Assembly: GCA_963664045.2 (NCBI GenBank)
Contig: CAXXGT010000009.1
Location: 496,001-560,000, forward strand
Origin: JAPPHA01 sp963664045
Lineage (GTDB): Bacteria > Pseudomonadota > Alphaproteobacteria > Rhodobacterales > Rhodobacteraceae
Length of the DNA stretch: 64,000 nucleotides
Direction: 5' to 3'
The notes beneath the pieces are model-generated. The model was not told the DNA's origin. It did no database searches and saw nothing but the letters and a program-made list of their open reading frames with translations. Shown piece after piece: positions 35,248-43,758 of the stretch (the stretch's first letter is position 1; every line of letters starts with the position of its first letter). Both the position numbers and the translations under genes were made by a program.

Positions 35248-35333
35248 ATCTGCCAGGGTTTGTTCGCTGCCGGGCAACGTGCCGAACAAGGTGCATGCTC
35301 CGATAAGTCCCCGCTTTCCAATGAGCGATTGAC

Positions 35334-36011
35334 TTACACGCCTGCATCGATGAATGCGTCGCTTCCCCACAGTTCGCGAACCCGGGCGTCACGTCCGCAT
35401 GCCTTCCGGTAACGCTTGTAGGCATTTGCCTTCGAGACAATGCCGAATCTCGTGATTACCTTTGCCGGGCTCTTGTAATAGTCCTGATGATAGTCCTCGG
35501 CAGGATAAAACTCGGCCGCGGCAAGTATCGGTGTGACGACGGGTGCGGCCAGTCGGCCGCTTTCTTCCACGGATTGTCTTGACGCTTCGGCAACTATCTT
35601 CTGTTCATCGTTCAACGCAAAAATCGCGGTTCGGTAACTGTCTCCACGATCGCAAAACTGTCCGCCCGCGTCAGTGGGGTCGACGCTGCGCCAGAAAATG
35701 TCGAGGATGTTATCATACGAAATCCTGTCCGCATCATACTTGATTTCGACGACTTCGTAGTGGCCGGTTCCGCCTTTTACGACCTGCTTGTATGTCGGGT
35801 TCTCGACCTGCCCTCCGGCAAATCCGGACACTGCCGAAACGACTCCCGGAACCGATTCGTAATCCGATTCGACGCACCAGAAGCACCCGCCGGCAACGAG
35901 AGCGGTCTCGAGCCGTTCCGAATAGGAAACGACGGGGGACGAAACAGCGATGGCGGCCATTCCAAGACCGAGGCAAAGTGCGCGAAATCGAGCTGGTTGA
36001 GCAGTGTACAT
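35334..36011 (-). CDS. msrA: Peptide-methionine (S)-S-oxide reductase, exported form
   Basis: A 225-residue enzyme that reduces methionine-S-sulfoxide. The ATG at 36011 follows GGGAGG. The first ~35 residues (FRALCLGLGMAAIAVSSPVV) look like a signal peptide, so it likely works in the periplasm. LVAGGCFWCVESDYE carries the catalytic Cys of GCFWC. TGHYEVVEIKYD, FWRSVDPTDAGGQFCDRG and AAEFYPAEDYHQDYY are standard. An extra Cys near the C-terminus (RKACGRD) could act as the resolving residue. It has no msrB partner nearby. Confidence 0.95.
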   Translation of the reverse strand: MYTAQPARFRALCLGLGMAAIAVSSPVVSYSERLETALVAGGCFWCVESDYESVPGVVSAVSGFAGGQVENPTYKQVVKGGTGHYEVVEIKYDADRISYDNILDIFWRSVDPTDAGGQFCDRGDSYRTAIFALNDEQKIVAEASRQSVEESGRLAAPVVTPILAAAEFYPAEDYHQDYYKSPAKVITRFGIVSKANAYKRYRKACGRDARVRELWGSDAFIDAGV

Positions 36012-36631
36012 GGTGTCGCCTCCCAAAACGTCTGTGGTTGATCGGCCTATGCCGTCTTCAAGATGGAAAAACAATTGCCCGCCGGCGCGCAACCCGTCAC
36101 GAGTGCGTGACGTCAGTTTGATCTGCGAAACACACGGATCGGGCCCGGTCGCCATGCTGGTCTGAACCGGTCTCGTGCCGGCATGTCCTCGCTTGAAACG
36201 AGATCTTGGCCTGGTCACCGGAAGGACAGGCCCGGGGTTTCGCCGTCGTAGAAAACCTCCAAGTGACGCCTGACCGGCCGTGAGTCCGCGCCCAGGACGG
36301 TGCCTCCCCTTTTCGGATTTCTGGACGAAGGCACGGGAATATCTCCCGGGTTTCTGCATCACGGTCATGCGCGACCGGATTCGGTGCGGTGCCTGCGTCT
36401 TGTTGGTGAACGGCGAGGGCGGGGAATCCGAGCGGGCGAATCTGCTCAGCCGAGGGCCAGGGCGACCATGCGGTTCCGGACGCGGGATGCAGGTTTCGGC
36501 GATTCAGGATCGTGCGTATTTTGAGAGGGGTTCGCGGGGCTCCGTTCGGTTATTTCCATTGCTTCATGCTCGACAAGCGCAATCCCTGCGCAAATCTGAC
36601 GCCCAATTAGAATCGACCTATCGGCCAATCC
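36012..36631. other. Non-coding stretch upstream of msrA
   Basis: About 620 bp with no supported gene. Promoter for msrA is expected near the right side of its start. Open frames here are GC-driven and lack recognisable content. Confidence 0.45.
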
Positions 36632-36936
36632 CTAAGTCGTCCCGAAGCGGTCGATCTGATGTATTCGCTCGTGCAGGATTGTCACGATCCCGATATCGCC
36701 ACTCAAGAGATGGCGCCAATGGACGAAATGGCGCTCATGGCGAAAGAAGAAATCCCGGACGCCGAATTCGGCCGGAATGGGTTTTGATGCGACGCCGTGG
36801 GTCGAATCTTGTCGAAGGCGGCGAACAGGCCGGTGACGTCTTTCTCGGCCCGGTCGTCGCCCCACCTGTCTCGTGCATGGCGATAGATTTCATCGAGGCG
36901 ATAAGCCCCACCTCGCTGGATACGAATGGTGGTCAC
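36632..36936 (-). pseudogene. ParE-like toxin (type II TA), frameshifted
   Basis: From a GTG at 36936 the frame reads TTIRIQRGGAYRLDEIYRHA, then DRWGDDRAEKDVTGLFAAFD. Near 36810 the frame changes and the typical ParE C-terminus follows: PIPAEFGVRDFFFRHERHFV, then HLLSGDIGIVTILHERIHQI. This is the RelE/ParE fold that poisons gyrase or translation. The order and spacing with the antitoxin remnant (4-base gap) match parDE operons. Toxin breakage together with antitoxin breakage suggests a dead module. Confidence 0.8.
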
Positions 36937-36940
36937 GAGT

Positions 36941-37179
36941 TCAGGCTCGATTCCGCGCAATCACCTTGGTCACGGCGAGCCGTCGATACGACTCCTCCCG
37001 CACCGCGAAGGCATGGGTCAGTTCTGCCTTCAGCCGATCGAAGGCTTCAGCCTCAACCCATTCCTTGTCACGCCGGATCAAGGCACGATGTATTCACTGA
37101 CGTTCTCGTATGAGCCGTCATTGCCTACCCTGGCCGCGACAAAGTCACTCAAGGCGGCGTCTCCAAGGCGGACCGTCAT
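36941..37179 (-). pseudogene. ParD-like antitoxin, frameshifted
   Basis: Starts MTVRLGDAALSDFVAARVGN, then DGSYENVSEYI, a classic ribbon-helix-helix DNA-binding antitoxin beginning. Immediately after SEYI the frame fails by one base (premature TGA). The other frame continues ALIRRDKEWVEAEAFDRLKA, then YRRLAVTKVIARNRA to the stop at 36941. One missing base explains it. The intact N-terminus could still bind DNA, but the toxin-binding tail is lost. Confidence 0.8.
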
Positions 37180-37996
37180 CGTTGCCTTCCGGGGAATGGC
37201 GCAACTCCGCTCGGTACTTTCGTATTCAACATTGGCAAAGATGCGTAACAAAAGTTCGACTATCACCCTTAAGCAGATGACGGCCGTTGTATCGGGTCTC
37301 GGCAAACGGTGTTTCCACCAAGTTATCCCTTGGCGTCCAGCAACTCCGCAATCGCAGCCTCGGCTGGCGAGGGCGTGATGGCCTACCGCGAGGTCCTCGT
37401 GCCCAGCCAGGGCCAGGAACGACCCTTGGCACCTCGTCGGAATGCAGTTCCTGGGCGATGAGGTGCGACACATTCGGACCGTACACGCGCGAGAACCGGT
37501 CCTTCACCGGCTTCTCGTTGGTGCCCGTACAGCCTGCCACTGTCTGTACACGGGCCCGGATTCCGCATTGCTGCTGGTGCAACGTCCATGCGATTTCTTC
37601 GACAAGACACCGTTGGCTCGATTCCCGCCGTTTTCAATTTGCCCTGTTCCGGAAAAGACGTTCCGGCCCAAGGCTCCACAATAGTCTGCCTTACTGAATT
37701 TCTGACGTGATGCGTGATTTTCCGCTGGCATAGCAATAGTCCCATCCCCGTGGCGGCAGCCATGGGTGCGAATCAGGCAGGGATCGGGACCCTTGTTGGT
37801 GACGCGCGCCATGCCCGTTCGCGGCGTCGAAGAGCAGCGACGCTGGGACGGGAAGTGATGAATTCGCAAGAAACAACGCAGGGATACGCAAGTGAGCGCA
37901 TGTGCGCTTGTGAAGGAACTTCACCCGATTCGGATCAAACTCGATGCCGACGTCGCTTGCCGGAACACTGGCGCTGGAAACGTGAGGCACATGCGC
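37180..37996. other. Non-coding stretch between argG and the ParDE remnant
   Basis: About 820 bp with no supported gene. A reverse frame near 37400-37520 (VKDRFSRVYGPNVSHLIAQE) looks protein-like but belongs to no family I recognise and is not bounded by a good start. It may be another gene remnant. Confidence 0.4.
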
Positions 37997-39238
37997 TCAC
38001 TCCTTGCGGGGGTCGCGTTTCGTCCGGTAATTTCTCGCAGCAAGCAGGCGAAGCCGGAGCGCGTTCAACCGGATGAAACCGGCGGCGTCGCTCTGGTTGT
38101 AGGCGCCATGATCTTCCTCGAAGGTCACGTGTTTCTCGGAATAGAGAGAATGGCTCGACCAGCGTCCGACGGTCGTGACCGACCCCTTGAACAGCTTCAG
38201 GCGGACGGTTCCGCTGACATGTGTCTGCGACTCGTCGATCAGGGCCTGCAACATCGAACGCTCGGGGGAAAACCAGTAGCCGTTGTAGATCAGTTCTGCA
38301 TACCGGGGCATGAGTTCATCCTTGAGGTGCCGCGCACCCCGGTCGAGGGTGATCGACTCGATGCCACGGTGGGCATCGAGCAGGATCGTTCCTCCGGGTG
38401 TTTCGTAAATCCCCCGCGACTTCATTCCGACGTAGCGGTCTTCCACGAGATCCAGTCTTCCGACACCGTGCCGCCCTCCGAGATCGTTCAGGGTCGACAA
38501 CAGGCGCGCGGGCGACAGGTCGATGCCGTCTACCGCTACCGGGTCGCCGCCACGGAACGTGATCTCGACGAACTCCGGAGTGTCCGGTGCCCGTTCGGGG
38601 TCCGTTGTTCGCTGGTAGACATGGGCAGGCGCCTCCTCCGCCGGGTCTTCGAGGATCTTGCCTTCGGAAGAGGTGTGAAGGAGGTTGGCGTCGACCGAGA
38701 ACGGCGCCTCGCCTTGTCGGTCGCGTGCGATCGGAATCTGGTGTTTCTGGGCGAATTCCATGAGCCGCGACCGGCTCTCCAGTTCCCATTCCCGCCAAGG
38801 CGCAACGACGCGAATGTCAGGGTCAAGCGCATAGGCCGAAAGTTCGAAACGAACCTGATCGTTCCCTTTGCCGGTGGCCCCGTGTGCAATGGCGTCTGCC
38901 CCCGTTTCTCGTGCGATTTCGATCAGTCGCTGGGCGATCAGAGGCCGTGCGATCGATGTGCCCAAAAGGTACTGACCTTCGTAAAGCGCGTTGGCGCGAA
39001 ACATGGGAAACACGAAGTTTCGGACGAATGTCTCGCGGAGATCCTCGATGTGGATGTTGTCGGGATGCACACCCAGCAACTCCGCCTTGCGGCGCGCCGG
39101 TTCCAGCTCTTCGCCCTGGCCGAGATCGGCGGTGAAGGTGACAACCTCGCAATCGTAGGTCACCATCAACCATTTCACGATAATCGATGTATCGAGTCCT
39201 CCCGAGTAGGCGAGGACGACTTTTCGGGGTGGCTGCAT
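37997..39238 (-). CDS. argG: Argininosuccinate synthase
   Basis: A 413-residue enzyme that joins citrulline and aspartate with ATP in arginine synthesis. It starts MQPPRKVVLAYSGGLDTSII with the SGGxDS-type PP-loop that binds ATP. Further landmarks: FTADLGQGEELEPARRKA, IAHGATGKGNDQVRFE, VAPWREWELESRSRLMEFA, and PYSxDxN-type PFSVDANLLHTSSEGKILED. LFKGSVTTVGRWSSHSLY is the C-terminal oligomerisation region. Length is typical. It is monocistronic here; argH and argF are not in the window. A perfect 19-bp palindrome lies 20 bases upstream of the ATG. Confidence 0.97.
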   Translation of the reverse strand: MQPPRKVVLAYSGGLDTSIIVKWLMVTYDCEVVTFTADLGQGEELEPARRKAELLGVHPDNIHIEDLRETFVRNFVFPMFRANALYEGQYLLGTSIARPLIAQRLIEIARETGADAIAHGATGKGNDQVRFELSAYALDPDIRVVAPWREWELESRSRLMEFAQKHQIPIARDRQGEAPFSVDANLLHTSSEGKILEDPAEEAPAHVYQRTTDPERAPDTPEFVEITFRGGDPVAVDGIDLSPARLLSTLNDLGGRHGVGRLDLVEDRYVGMKSRGIYETPGGTILLDAHRGIESITLDRGARHLKDELMPRYAELIYNGYWFSPERSMLQALIDESQTHVSGTVRLKLFKGSVTTVGRWSSHSLYSEKHVTFEEDHGAYNQSDAAGFIRLNALRLRLLAARNYRTKRDPRKE

Positions 39239-39560
39239 GTTCGGACGTACCCATGGAAACTCGTTTCGGAAACGAGTGTTTAGTTTGAGGCGAATGACGG
39301 GGCAAGGTTGACCTTCACGGGTGCCCCGTGTCCCGTCAAGAAAGTACGTCGATTGCGCACGAAATCGACCGATTCTCCAGCATGCGCCGACCGGGCGATC
39401 GACCGCGGTTTCGAACAGAGGGGGCGGAAACCGGTGATCCTGGCCCCGGCGCACGTTGCAAGGAGACATCGGACCGCAAGCACGCCCGGTAACGCCGCCG
39501 GACAAGCCCGGACAACCCCCAACTGCCAAGGAGGCGCACCTTGCGTCCCCGGATCAGGAT
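39239..39560. other. Intergenic region upstream of argG
   Basis: About 320 bp between the argG start and the stop of the sulfotransferase-like gene, both on the reverse strand. Apart from the palindrome at 39259-39277 no gene or terminator was recognised. Confidence 0.5.
39259..39277. promoter_or_regulatory. Perfect palindrome in the argG leader
   Basis: ACTCGTTTC-G-GAAACGAGT, two 9-bp arms around one base, lies 20 bases before the argG start codon. It could be a regulator operator or form a hairpin in the leader near the ribosome site. It does not resemble the E. coli ARG box. Confidence 0.55.
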
Positions 39561-40334
39561 TCAAGGAAGCCTGACACGTTGCGCTGGCCTCGTGGCGGGC
39601 GTCTTCAATCGATGAGCGCGGAGGTGTTCGTAGTGCGGCAGAACAATCTCGTAAATTTCCCTCACCCGATCCGGCGCCTTGGAGATGTCAATGTGGTTGC
39701 GTGGTTGCCGCTTGAGGCCGTCCGAATTGCGCAAGTTTTCGTGGAACGACCCGCCGTCCCACCAGCTCACTTCGTCCCGGGCTCCCGGTTTCCATCGCAA
39801 CGCTTCCGGAATGAATGGAATTCCAACGGTATCGCACCACGCCTTGACCATGCCCCCCGGGTCATTGAGCAGATCATCGCTGTCCAGGACGGGCGGTACT
39901 CCGCCGTATTCGTCACTGAGCCGGTCAAAGAGTCGGCGTTGTTCGATGAAGCCGGTTTCCTTCAGATGGAAATCCGGCCAGTGCTTGAACATCGAGGTGA
40001 TGGTCTTTGCCGGGTCACGAACAAAAAAGGAATGGTTGAAATGGTCGAGAAACTCTCTCGTGCACATGTGGTCGATGAAATGAGGGAAGTCCTTGGAGAA
40101 GACGAGACCCGCTTTCGCTGCGGCTTTCAGCTCTTCCCAAACGCTTTCGATGGTGAGGCCGGGTGTGCGCACGCTGTCCGGCTGGACACGCGGCCAGAGA
40201 GGGTTTTCCCCCTGGTACCAGGCTTCTCCGAAGGGTTCGTGGAAGCAGGTCATGTCGCCCCGCATGCGCATCATCCACTCAAAGGCCGTGGAGGTGGAAC
40301 GGGGCACAGCCCATAGAACAAGGATCTTGTGCAC
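39561..40334 (-). CDS. Sulfotransferase-family protein
   Basis: A 257-residue protein beginning MHKILVLWAVPRSTSTAFEW. PRSTSTAFE is the 5'-phosphosulfate-binding loop of PAPS-dependent sulfotransferases, and FFVRDPAKTITSMFKHW carries the Arg/Ser of the 3'-phosphate site. It would transfer a sulfuryl group from PAPS to an alcohol or amine, unless it is a fold relative with another role. It is last in the reverse-strand operon after the racemase-like gene (13-base gap) and the amino-acid importer, so its substrate may derive from an imported amino compound (inference). Confidence 0.8.
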   Translation of the reverse strand: MHKILVLWAVPRSTSTAFEWMMRMRGDMTCFHEPFGEAWYQGENPLWPRVQPDSVRTPGLTIESVWEELKAAAKAGLVFSKDFPHFIDHMCTREFLDHFNHSFFVRDPAKTITSMFKHWPDFHLKETGFIEQRRLFDRLSDEYGGVPPVLDSDDLLNDPGGMVKAWCDTVGIPFIPEALRWKPGARDEVSWWDGGSFHENLRNSDGLKRQPRNHIDISKAPDRVREIYEIVLPHYEHLRAHRLKTPATRPAQRVRLP

Positions 40335-40347
40335 GCGACCGATCCGC

Positions 40348-41178
40348 TCACGAGAGCGTGGAAAGGAGGCGGCCCTGGGAGGTCACCGGTGCAATGCCGA
40401 GAGTCTTGAAGATCCGCCAGTAGAGCGCCGAGTCAGATGCGACGATCGGCTTGCCGACCAGTTCTTCCAGCTCGCTCTCCAGCGAAATCATCCGTTGCGG
40501 TAACCCGTCCGGGCGTCGGAAATTGGGCATGCCGCTGACAACGTAGGCGTCAGCATCCGGTGCGCGTTCGGCAATCCGCTCCATCGACTTCGCCGCGATT
40601 TCACGCGGGAATATCCAGGTCTGAGAATTGACCTCCTCCTGGGTTGCATAGAGGCCAAGATCGACGAAGTTGCCATAGTGGAGGAGGTCGAACCCGGCCT
40701 GACCGAGGAAGCGGGCAATGCCGTTGCGCCAGTCAGGCCAGTAATAGACCGAGTTGAGGGCAATCTTTTCGGCGCCAAGCTCTCGCAGCCCCTCCACCAG
40801 GCAGTACCCTGCCATGTGAAAAGGGGTCCCGTAGGTTTCGCTGATCCGTTTGCAGATCGCGCGGATCTCGCCGGGAGTCCTCCTCGAAGCATGGACCCAG
40901 TTGGTCCCGACCTGGCCACAGACATCGGCGCCGTTATTGGCCATGCATTCGACGAACTCTTCCAGCAAGTGGAAGTTGTCCGAGCGCTGGCTGAGTTCGT
41001 GAGCGTAACCCTGTACGTGCAGCATCCGGCCATGCACGCCGACGGTGTCCGGAGCGATGCGGAGGAAGTCCGACGGCGCTGCATCGAAGTCGTGCGGAGG
41101 CGCCGTGAAACCGACCTGCTGCGGAAAGAGCTTGTTCGTTTTCGATGTCCATCGCTTGGGTTTGATGTAGTCGCTCAC
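40348..41178 (-). CDS. Asp/Glu racemase / maleate isomerase-family protein
   Basis: A 276-residue protein. FDAAPSDFLRIAPDTVGVHG at the start, GADVCGQVGTNWVHASRR with one candidate catalytic Cys, and LEELVGKPIVASDSALYWRI near the end match the arylmalonate decarboxylase/maleate cis-trans isomerase branch. The second catalytic Cys expected in a VSCTN-type motif is not seen; the equivalent region reads YVVSGMPNFRRPDG. It may therefore be a decarboxylase or lyase-like member rather than a racemase. It lies between an amino-acid importer and the sulfotransferase-like gene. Confidence 0.75.
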   Translation of the reverse strand: MSDYIKPKRWTSKTNKLFPQQVGFTAPPHDFDAAPSDFLRIAPDTVGVHGRMLHVQGYAHELSQRSDNFHLLEEFVECMANNGADVCGQVGTNWVHASRRTPGEIRAICKRISETYGTPFHMAGYCLVEGLRELGAEKIALNSVYYWPDWRNGIARFLGQAGFDLLHYGNFVDLGLYATQEEVNSQTWIFPREIAAKSMERIAERAPDADAYVVSGMPNFRRPDGLPQRMISLESELEELVGKPIVASDSALYWRIFKTLGIAPVTSQGRLLSTLS

Positions 41179-41214
41179 ATGTCCTCCGGCTCCTTCATGC
41201 GCCCGACGCTCCCG

Positions 41215-41280
41215 TCAGCCGCCCCAGACATTCTGGATATGGGGGAGCATGTTCCAGAAGGTTTCCGTAACCATCGTCAT
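41215..41280 (-). CDS. Possible 21-residue peptide upstream of the racemase-family gene
   Basis: Reverse frame MTMVTETFWNMLPHIQNVWG-G then TGA, filling part of the 146-bp gap before the racemase-like gene. Composition (Trp, Phe, His, Met; no Lys/Arg run) is unlike random GC-rich sequence. There is no strong ribosome site (GCAGAG only). It could be a leader peptide or the remnant of a gene. Speculative. Confidence 0.25.
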   Translation of the reverse strand: MTMVTETFWNMLPHIQNVWGG

Positions 41281-41324
41281 CTCTGCAGTTGGCGAAGTGA
41301 AACTGGCCCGTATCACGCAATCGT

Positions 41325-42071
41325 TTACAGGATCTGGCTCAGGAATTCCCGGGTTCTCGGATCATTGGCTTCCTCGAAAAAGGTTGCAGGCGGACCGTGT
41401 TCGACGATGACACCGCGATCCGTGAAGTAGATGTGATCTGCCAACTCGCGCGCGAAACCCATTTCGTGGGTTACGAGGATGCAGGTCATGCCCTCCTCGG
41501 CCAGTTCGCGGATGGTGATCAGCACTTCCTTGACGGTCTCGGGATCCAGGGCCGCCGTAACTTCGTCGAACAGCATGACGTCGGGATTCATGGCGAGCGA
41601 GCGGGCGATCGCGACTCGCTGTTGCTGCCCGCCGGAGAGCTCCCCGGGAAAACTGTCTTCCTTGCCCTGGAGACGCACCTTGGTCATCAATGCGCGCGCG
41701 CGGACTTCGACCTCGCGCCTGTTCTGCTTGAGGACAAGGACCGGTGCCATCATCACGTTCTCAAGGGCGGTCTTGTGGGGAAATAGGTTGTATTGCTGGA
41801 ATACCATCCCGACCTTCTTGCGGAGTTCCAGCTTGTCGAGTTTCGGGTCGTGGACCTCTTGACCCAGGACGGTGATCGAGCCCGACTGAATGTCGTTGAG
41901 TCCGTTCACGCATCGGATCAGGGTCGACTTTCCCGATCCGGACGGGCCGATGATGCAGATCACTTCTCCCTTCATGACATCCAGGGAAACGCCCTTCAGC
42001 ACTTCCAGATCACCGAAGGACTTGTGGACATCCCGGATCGAGACAATCGGTTGGTCGGCAGTCCAGGTCAT
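41325..42071 (-). CDS. Polar amino-acid ABC transporter ATP-binding protein
   Basis: A 248-residue ATPase of the GlnQ/HisP type. Walker A is GPSGSGKSTLIRC, the Q-loop VFQQYNLFPHKTALENV, the signature LSGGQQQRVAIARSLAMNP, Walker B VMLFDEVTAALDPE and the switch VTHEMGFARELAD. TALDPE rather than NLDAK is the amino-acid-importer version. The ATG at 42071 overlaps the permease stop (ATGA), and the longer open frame before it is inside that permease gene. It powers the two permeases encoded just upstream. Confidence 0.95.
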   Translation of the reverse strand: MTWTADQPIVSIRDVHKSFGDLEVLKGVSLDVMKGEVICIIGPSGSGKSTLIRCVNGLNDIQSGSITVLGQEVHDPKLDKLELRKKVGMVFQQYNLFPHKTALENVMMAPVLVLKQNRREVEVRARALMTKVRLQGKEDSFPGELSGGQQQRVAIARSLAMNPDVMLFDEVTAALDPETVKEVLITIRELAEEGMTCILVTHEMGFARELADHIYFTDRGVIVEHGPPATFFEEANDPRTREFLSQIL

Positions 42072-42955
42072 AGTTTCACCGCAAATTTGCGTTCCAGGTG
42101 AATGGTCCAGCGGGCAATGGGATAGCAATAGATGAAAAAGAGCAACAGCGCGAAGCCGAAGAAGGGAACCAGGAGTTCAGGGTGATTATCCTCGGCCTCC
42201 ATCGCCTGTCGGCTCAGCGTAATCAATTCCTCGATTCCGAGCAGGCTGCAGAGCGGCGTGGCCATGGCCAGGATCGCATACCAGTTCATCCATGGCGGCA
42301 GCATGCGCTTGTAGCATTGCGGCAGGATCACCTGCCAAAGGACCTGGCGACGGGTGAAAGCAAGGCTTTCGGCCGCCTCCCACTGGGCCGAAGGCACCGA
42401 TTGTACGGCGCCGCGAACAACCTCGGAGATATTGGCCATGATTGGCAGGCTGAGGCCGAAGACACCCTTGACCCAGTCTGGAATGCGGACGGATACGCCG
42501 AAAATGGTCACTTCGAACGGAAAGGCCAGGAGTACGATGAAGAGAAGAACCAGCCAGGGCGAGTTGCGGAACAGCTGGGTGAGGAACCAGGCAACGATCC
42601 GCACGGGTCGGAGCAGCGAGATCTGCGCCAGTCCCAGTATGGTCCCCGCCACTGTACCGATGGCCATTGCGAGCATCGAGATCAGGACATTGAAGAAGAA
42701 TCCCGACTTGATCAGGAAGGGCATCCAGCGCCAGAGCGCGCCGAAGGCTTCGCCCGTCCCGTAGCGGCCCTGCGCATGCGGAACCTGCGGCCAGATCACC
42801 ATGACCGTCAGCACCGCAAAGGGAGTCCACCAGGGCAGCGAGGCCAGCCATCGGGTGACGAAATAACCGTCTGGGACGTACTTGTGCCGGTCGAACGGCT
42901 TGAGGACAGCCATCCCACCTGGAGCCGGAGCGGAGATTCCCGGAATTTGTTTCAC
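42068..42955 (-). CDS. Polar amino-acid ABC transporter permease (second)
   Basis: A 295-residue protein with a long N-terminal extension (about 60 residues, including VPDGYFVTRWLASLPWWTPF), then the HisMQ-type core: SGFFFNVLISMLAMAIGTVA, TQLFRNSPWLVLLFIVLLAF, and the EAA-like loop QWEAAESLAFTRRQVLWQVI. The ending IARWTIHLERKFAVKL is usual. The extension adds one more span than the short permeases have. It overlaps the first permease gene by 4 bases. Confidence 0.93.
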   Translation of the reverse strand: MKQIPGISAPAPGGMAVLKPFDRHKYVPDGYFVTRWLASLPWWTPFAVLTVMVIWPQVPHAQGRYGTGEAFGALWRWMPFLIKSGFFFNVLISMLAMAIGTVAGTILGLAQISLLRPVRIVAWFLTQLFRNSPWLVLLFIVLLAFPFEVTIFGVSVRIPDWVKGVFGLSLPIMANISEVVRGAVQSVPSAQWEAAESLAFTRRQVLWQVILPQCYKRMLPPWMNWYAILAMATPLCSLLGIEELITLSRQAMEAEDNHPELLVPFFGFALLLFFIYCYPIARWTIHLERKFAVKL

Positions 42956-43698
42956 CTGCCGTAACCCGGAATCTTCATTGCGTGTTCCCAGCGGGTCATG
43001 CCGAAGACCAGAATTGCCACCAGCACGATATAGGCGACGAACAGCATCAGCATCGTCGGGTACTGGGCGGAGGGATAGTCATTCCAGATCGATACGGAAT
43101 GATACAACAGTTCCGGCACGGCTATCGCATAGGCTTGGGTCGTCGTCTTGACCAGGTTGATCAGGTTGTTGTTGAGTGCAGGAAGGCAGACCCGGAAGGC
43201 CAGCGGCAGAACCACGTAGATGTAGCTCTGCAACCGGGTGAAGCCGAGAGATTCCGACGCTTCGACCATGGATTCCGGCACCGCTTCGATGCCGGCGCGG
43301 AAGATCTCGACGTTGAACGCGCCCGCAAAGAAACTGAGCGAGATGATCGCCCAGCCGACATTCGAAATCACGGGCTCGACCGTCCAGCCGTCGGCACCGG
43401 TGACGACCGGCGTGAACTGGCCGAGGGCAAAATAGAAAAAAAGCAGCTGAACAAGCGGCGGTGTGTTCCGGAAGAACTGGATATAGCCTTGAACGACGGC
43501 CCGGATCACCGCCGAGTGGGCACCCTGCATCCATGCTCCCACGAGGCCGATGAGAACCGAGAAGATAAGGCACAATGCACTCAACTTGATCGTCATCCAG
43601 AGCCCGGACAGCACCTTGCCCTGCTGGCGATCGTCGTACATCCAGATGAAATTCCAGCGTGGCGCGTCGGCGGCCAGTTCGCGAAAGAATTCTTCCAT
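42952..43698 (-). CDS. Polar amino-acid ABC transporter permease (first)
   Basis: A 248-residue HisMQ-type permease. After WNFIWMYDDRQQGKVLSGLW comes the TIKLSALCLIFSVLIGLVGA span, then YIQFFRNTPPLVQLLFFYFA, the conserved substrate-path motif, and the EAA loop SMVEASESLGFTRLQSYIYV. TTQAYAIAVPELLYHS is also typical. It forms a heterodimeric channel with the next gene's product. A strong hairpin lies between the binding-protein gene and this one. Confidence 0.93.
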   Translation of the reverse strand: MEEFFRELAADAPRWNFIWMYDDRQQGKVLSGLWMTIKLSALCLIFSVLIGLVGAWMQGAHSAVIRAVVQGYIQFFRNTPPLVQLLFFYFALGQFTPVVTGADGWTVEPVISNVGWAIISLSFFAGAFNVEIFRAGIEAVPESMVEASESLGFTRLQSYIYVVLPLAFRVCLPALNNNLINLVKTTTQAYAIAVPELLYHSVSIWNDYPSAQYPTMLMLFVAYIVLVAILVFGMTRWEHAMKIPGYGR

Positions 43699-43714
43699 TC
43701 GGGCAGACCGAAAG

Positions 43715-43746
43715 TCATGCGCCTCCCGGCACCGGGAGGCGCATGA
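43715..43746. promoter_or_regulatory. Intercistronic hairpin between binding-protein and permease genes
   Basis: A perfect 15-bp inverted repeat (TCATGCGCCTCCCGG / CCGGGAGGCGCATGA) with only CA between the arms occupies half of the 60-bp gap. No T-run follows on the reverse strand. It is the strongest of three such hairpins in the window, each at the same place in an ABC-importer operon. Confidence 0.8.
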
Positions 43747-43758
43747 GTGTTAAGTCGA

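Noticed and set aside
35253..35290. Possible hairpin TTGTTCG/CGAACAA after yggT
   Set aside because: Only 7 bp arms with a long loop and no T-run; too weak to call a terminator.
37226..37582. Reverse frame containing VKDRFSRVYGPNVSHLIAQE
   Set aside because: It reads somewhat like protein, but no family is recognised and the surrounding frame is random in character.
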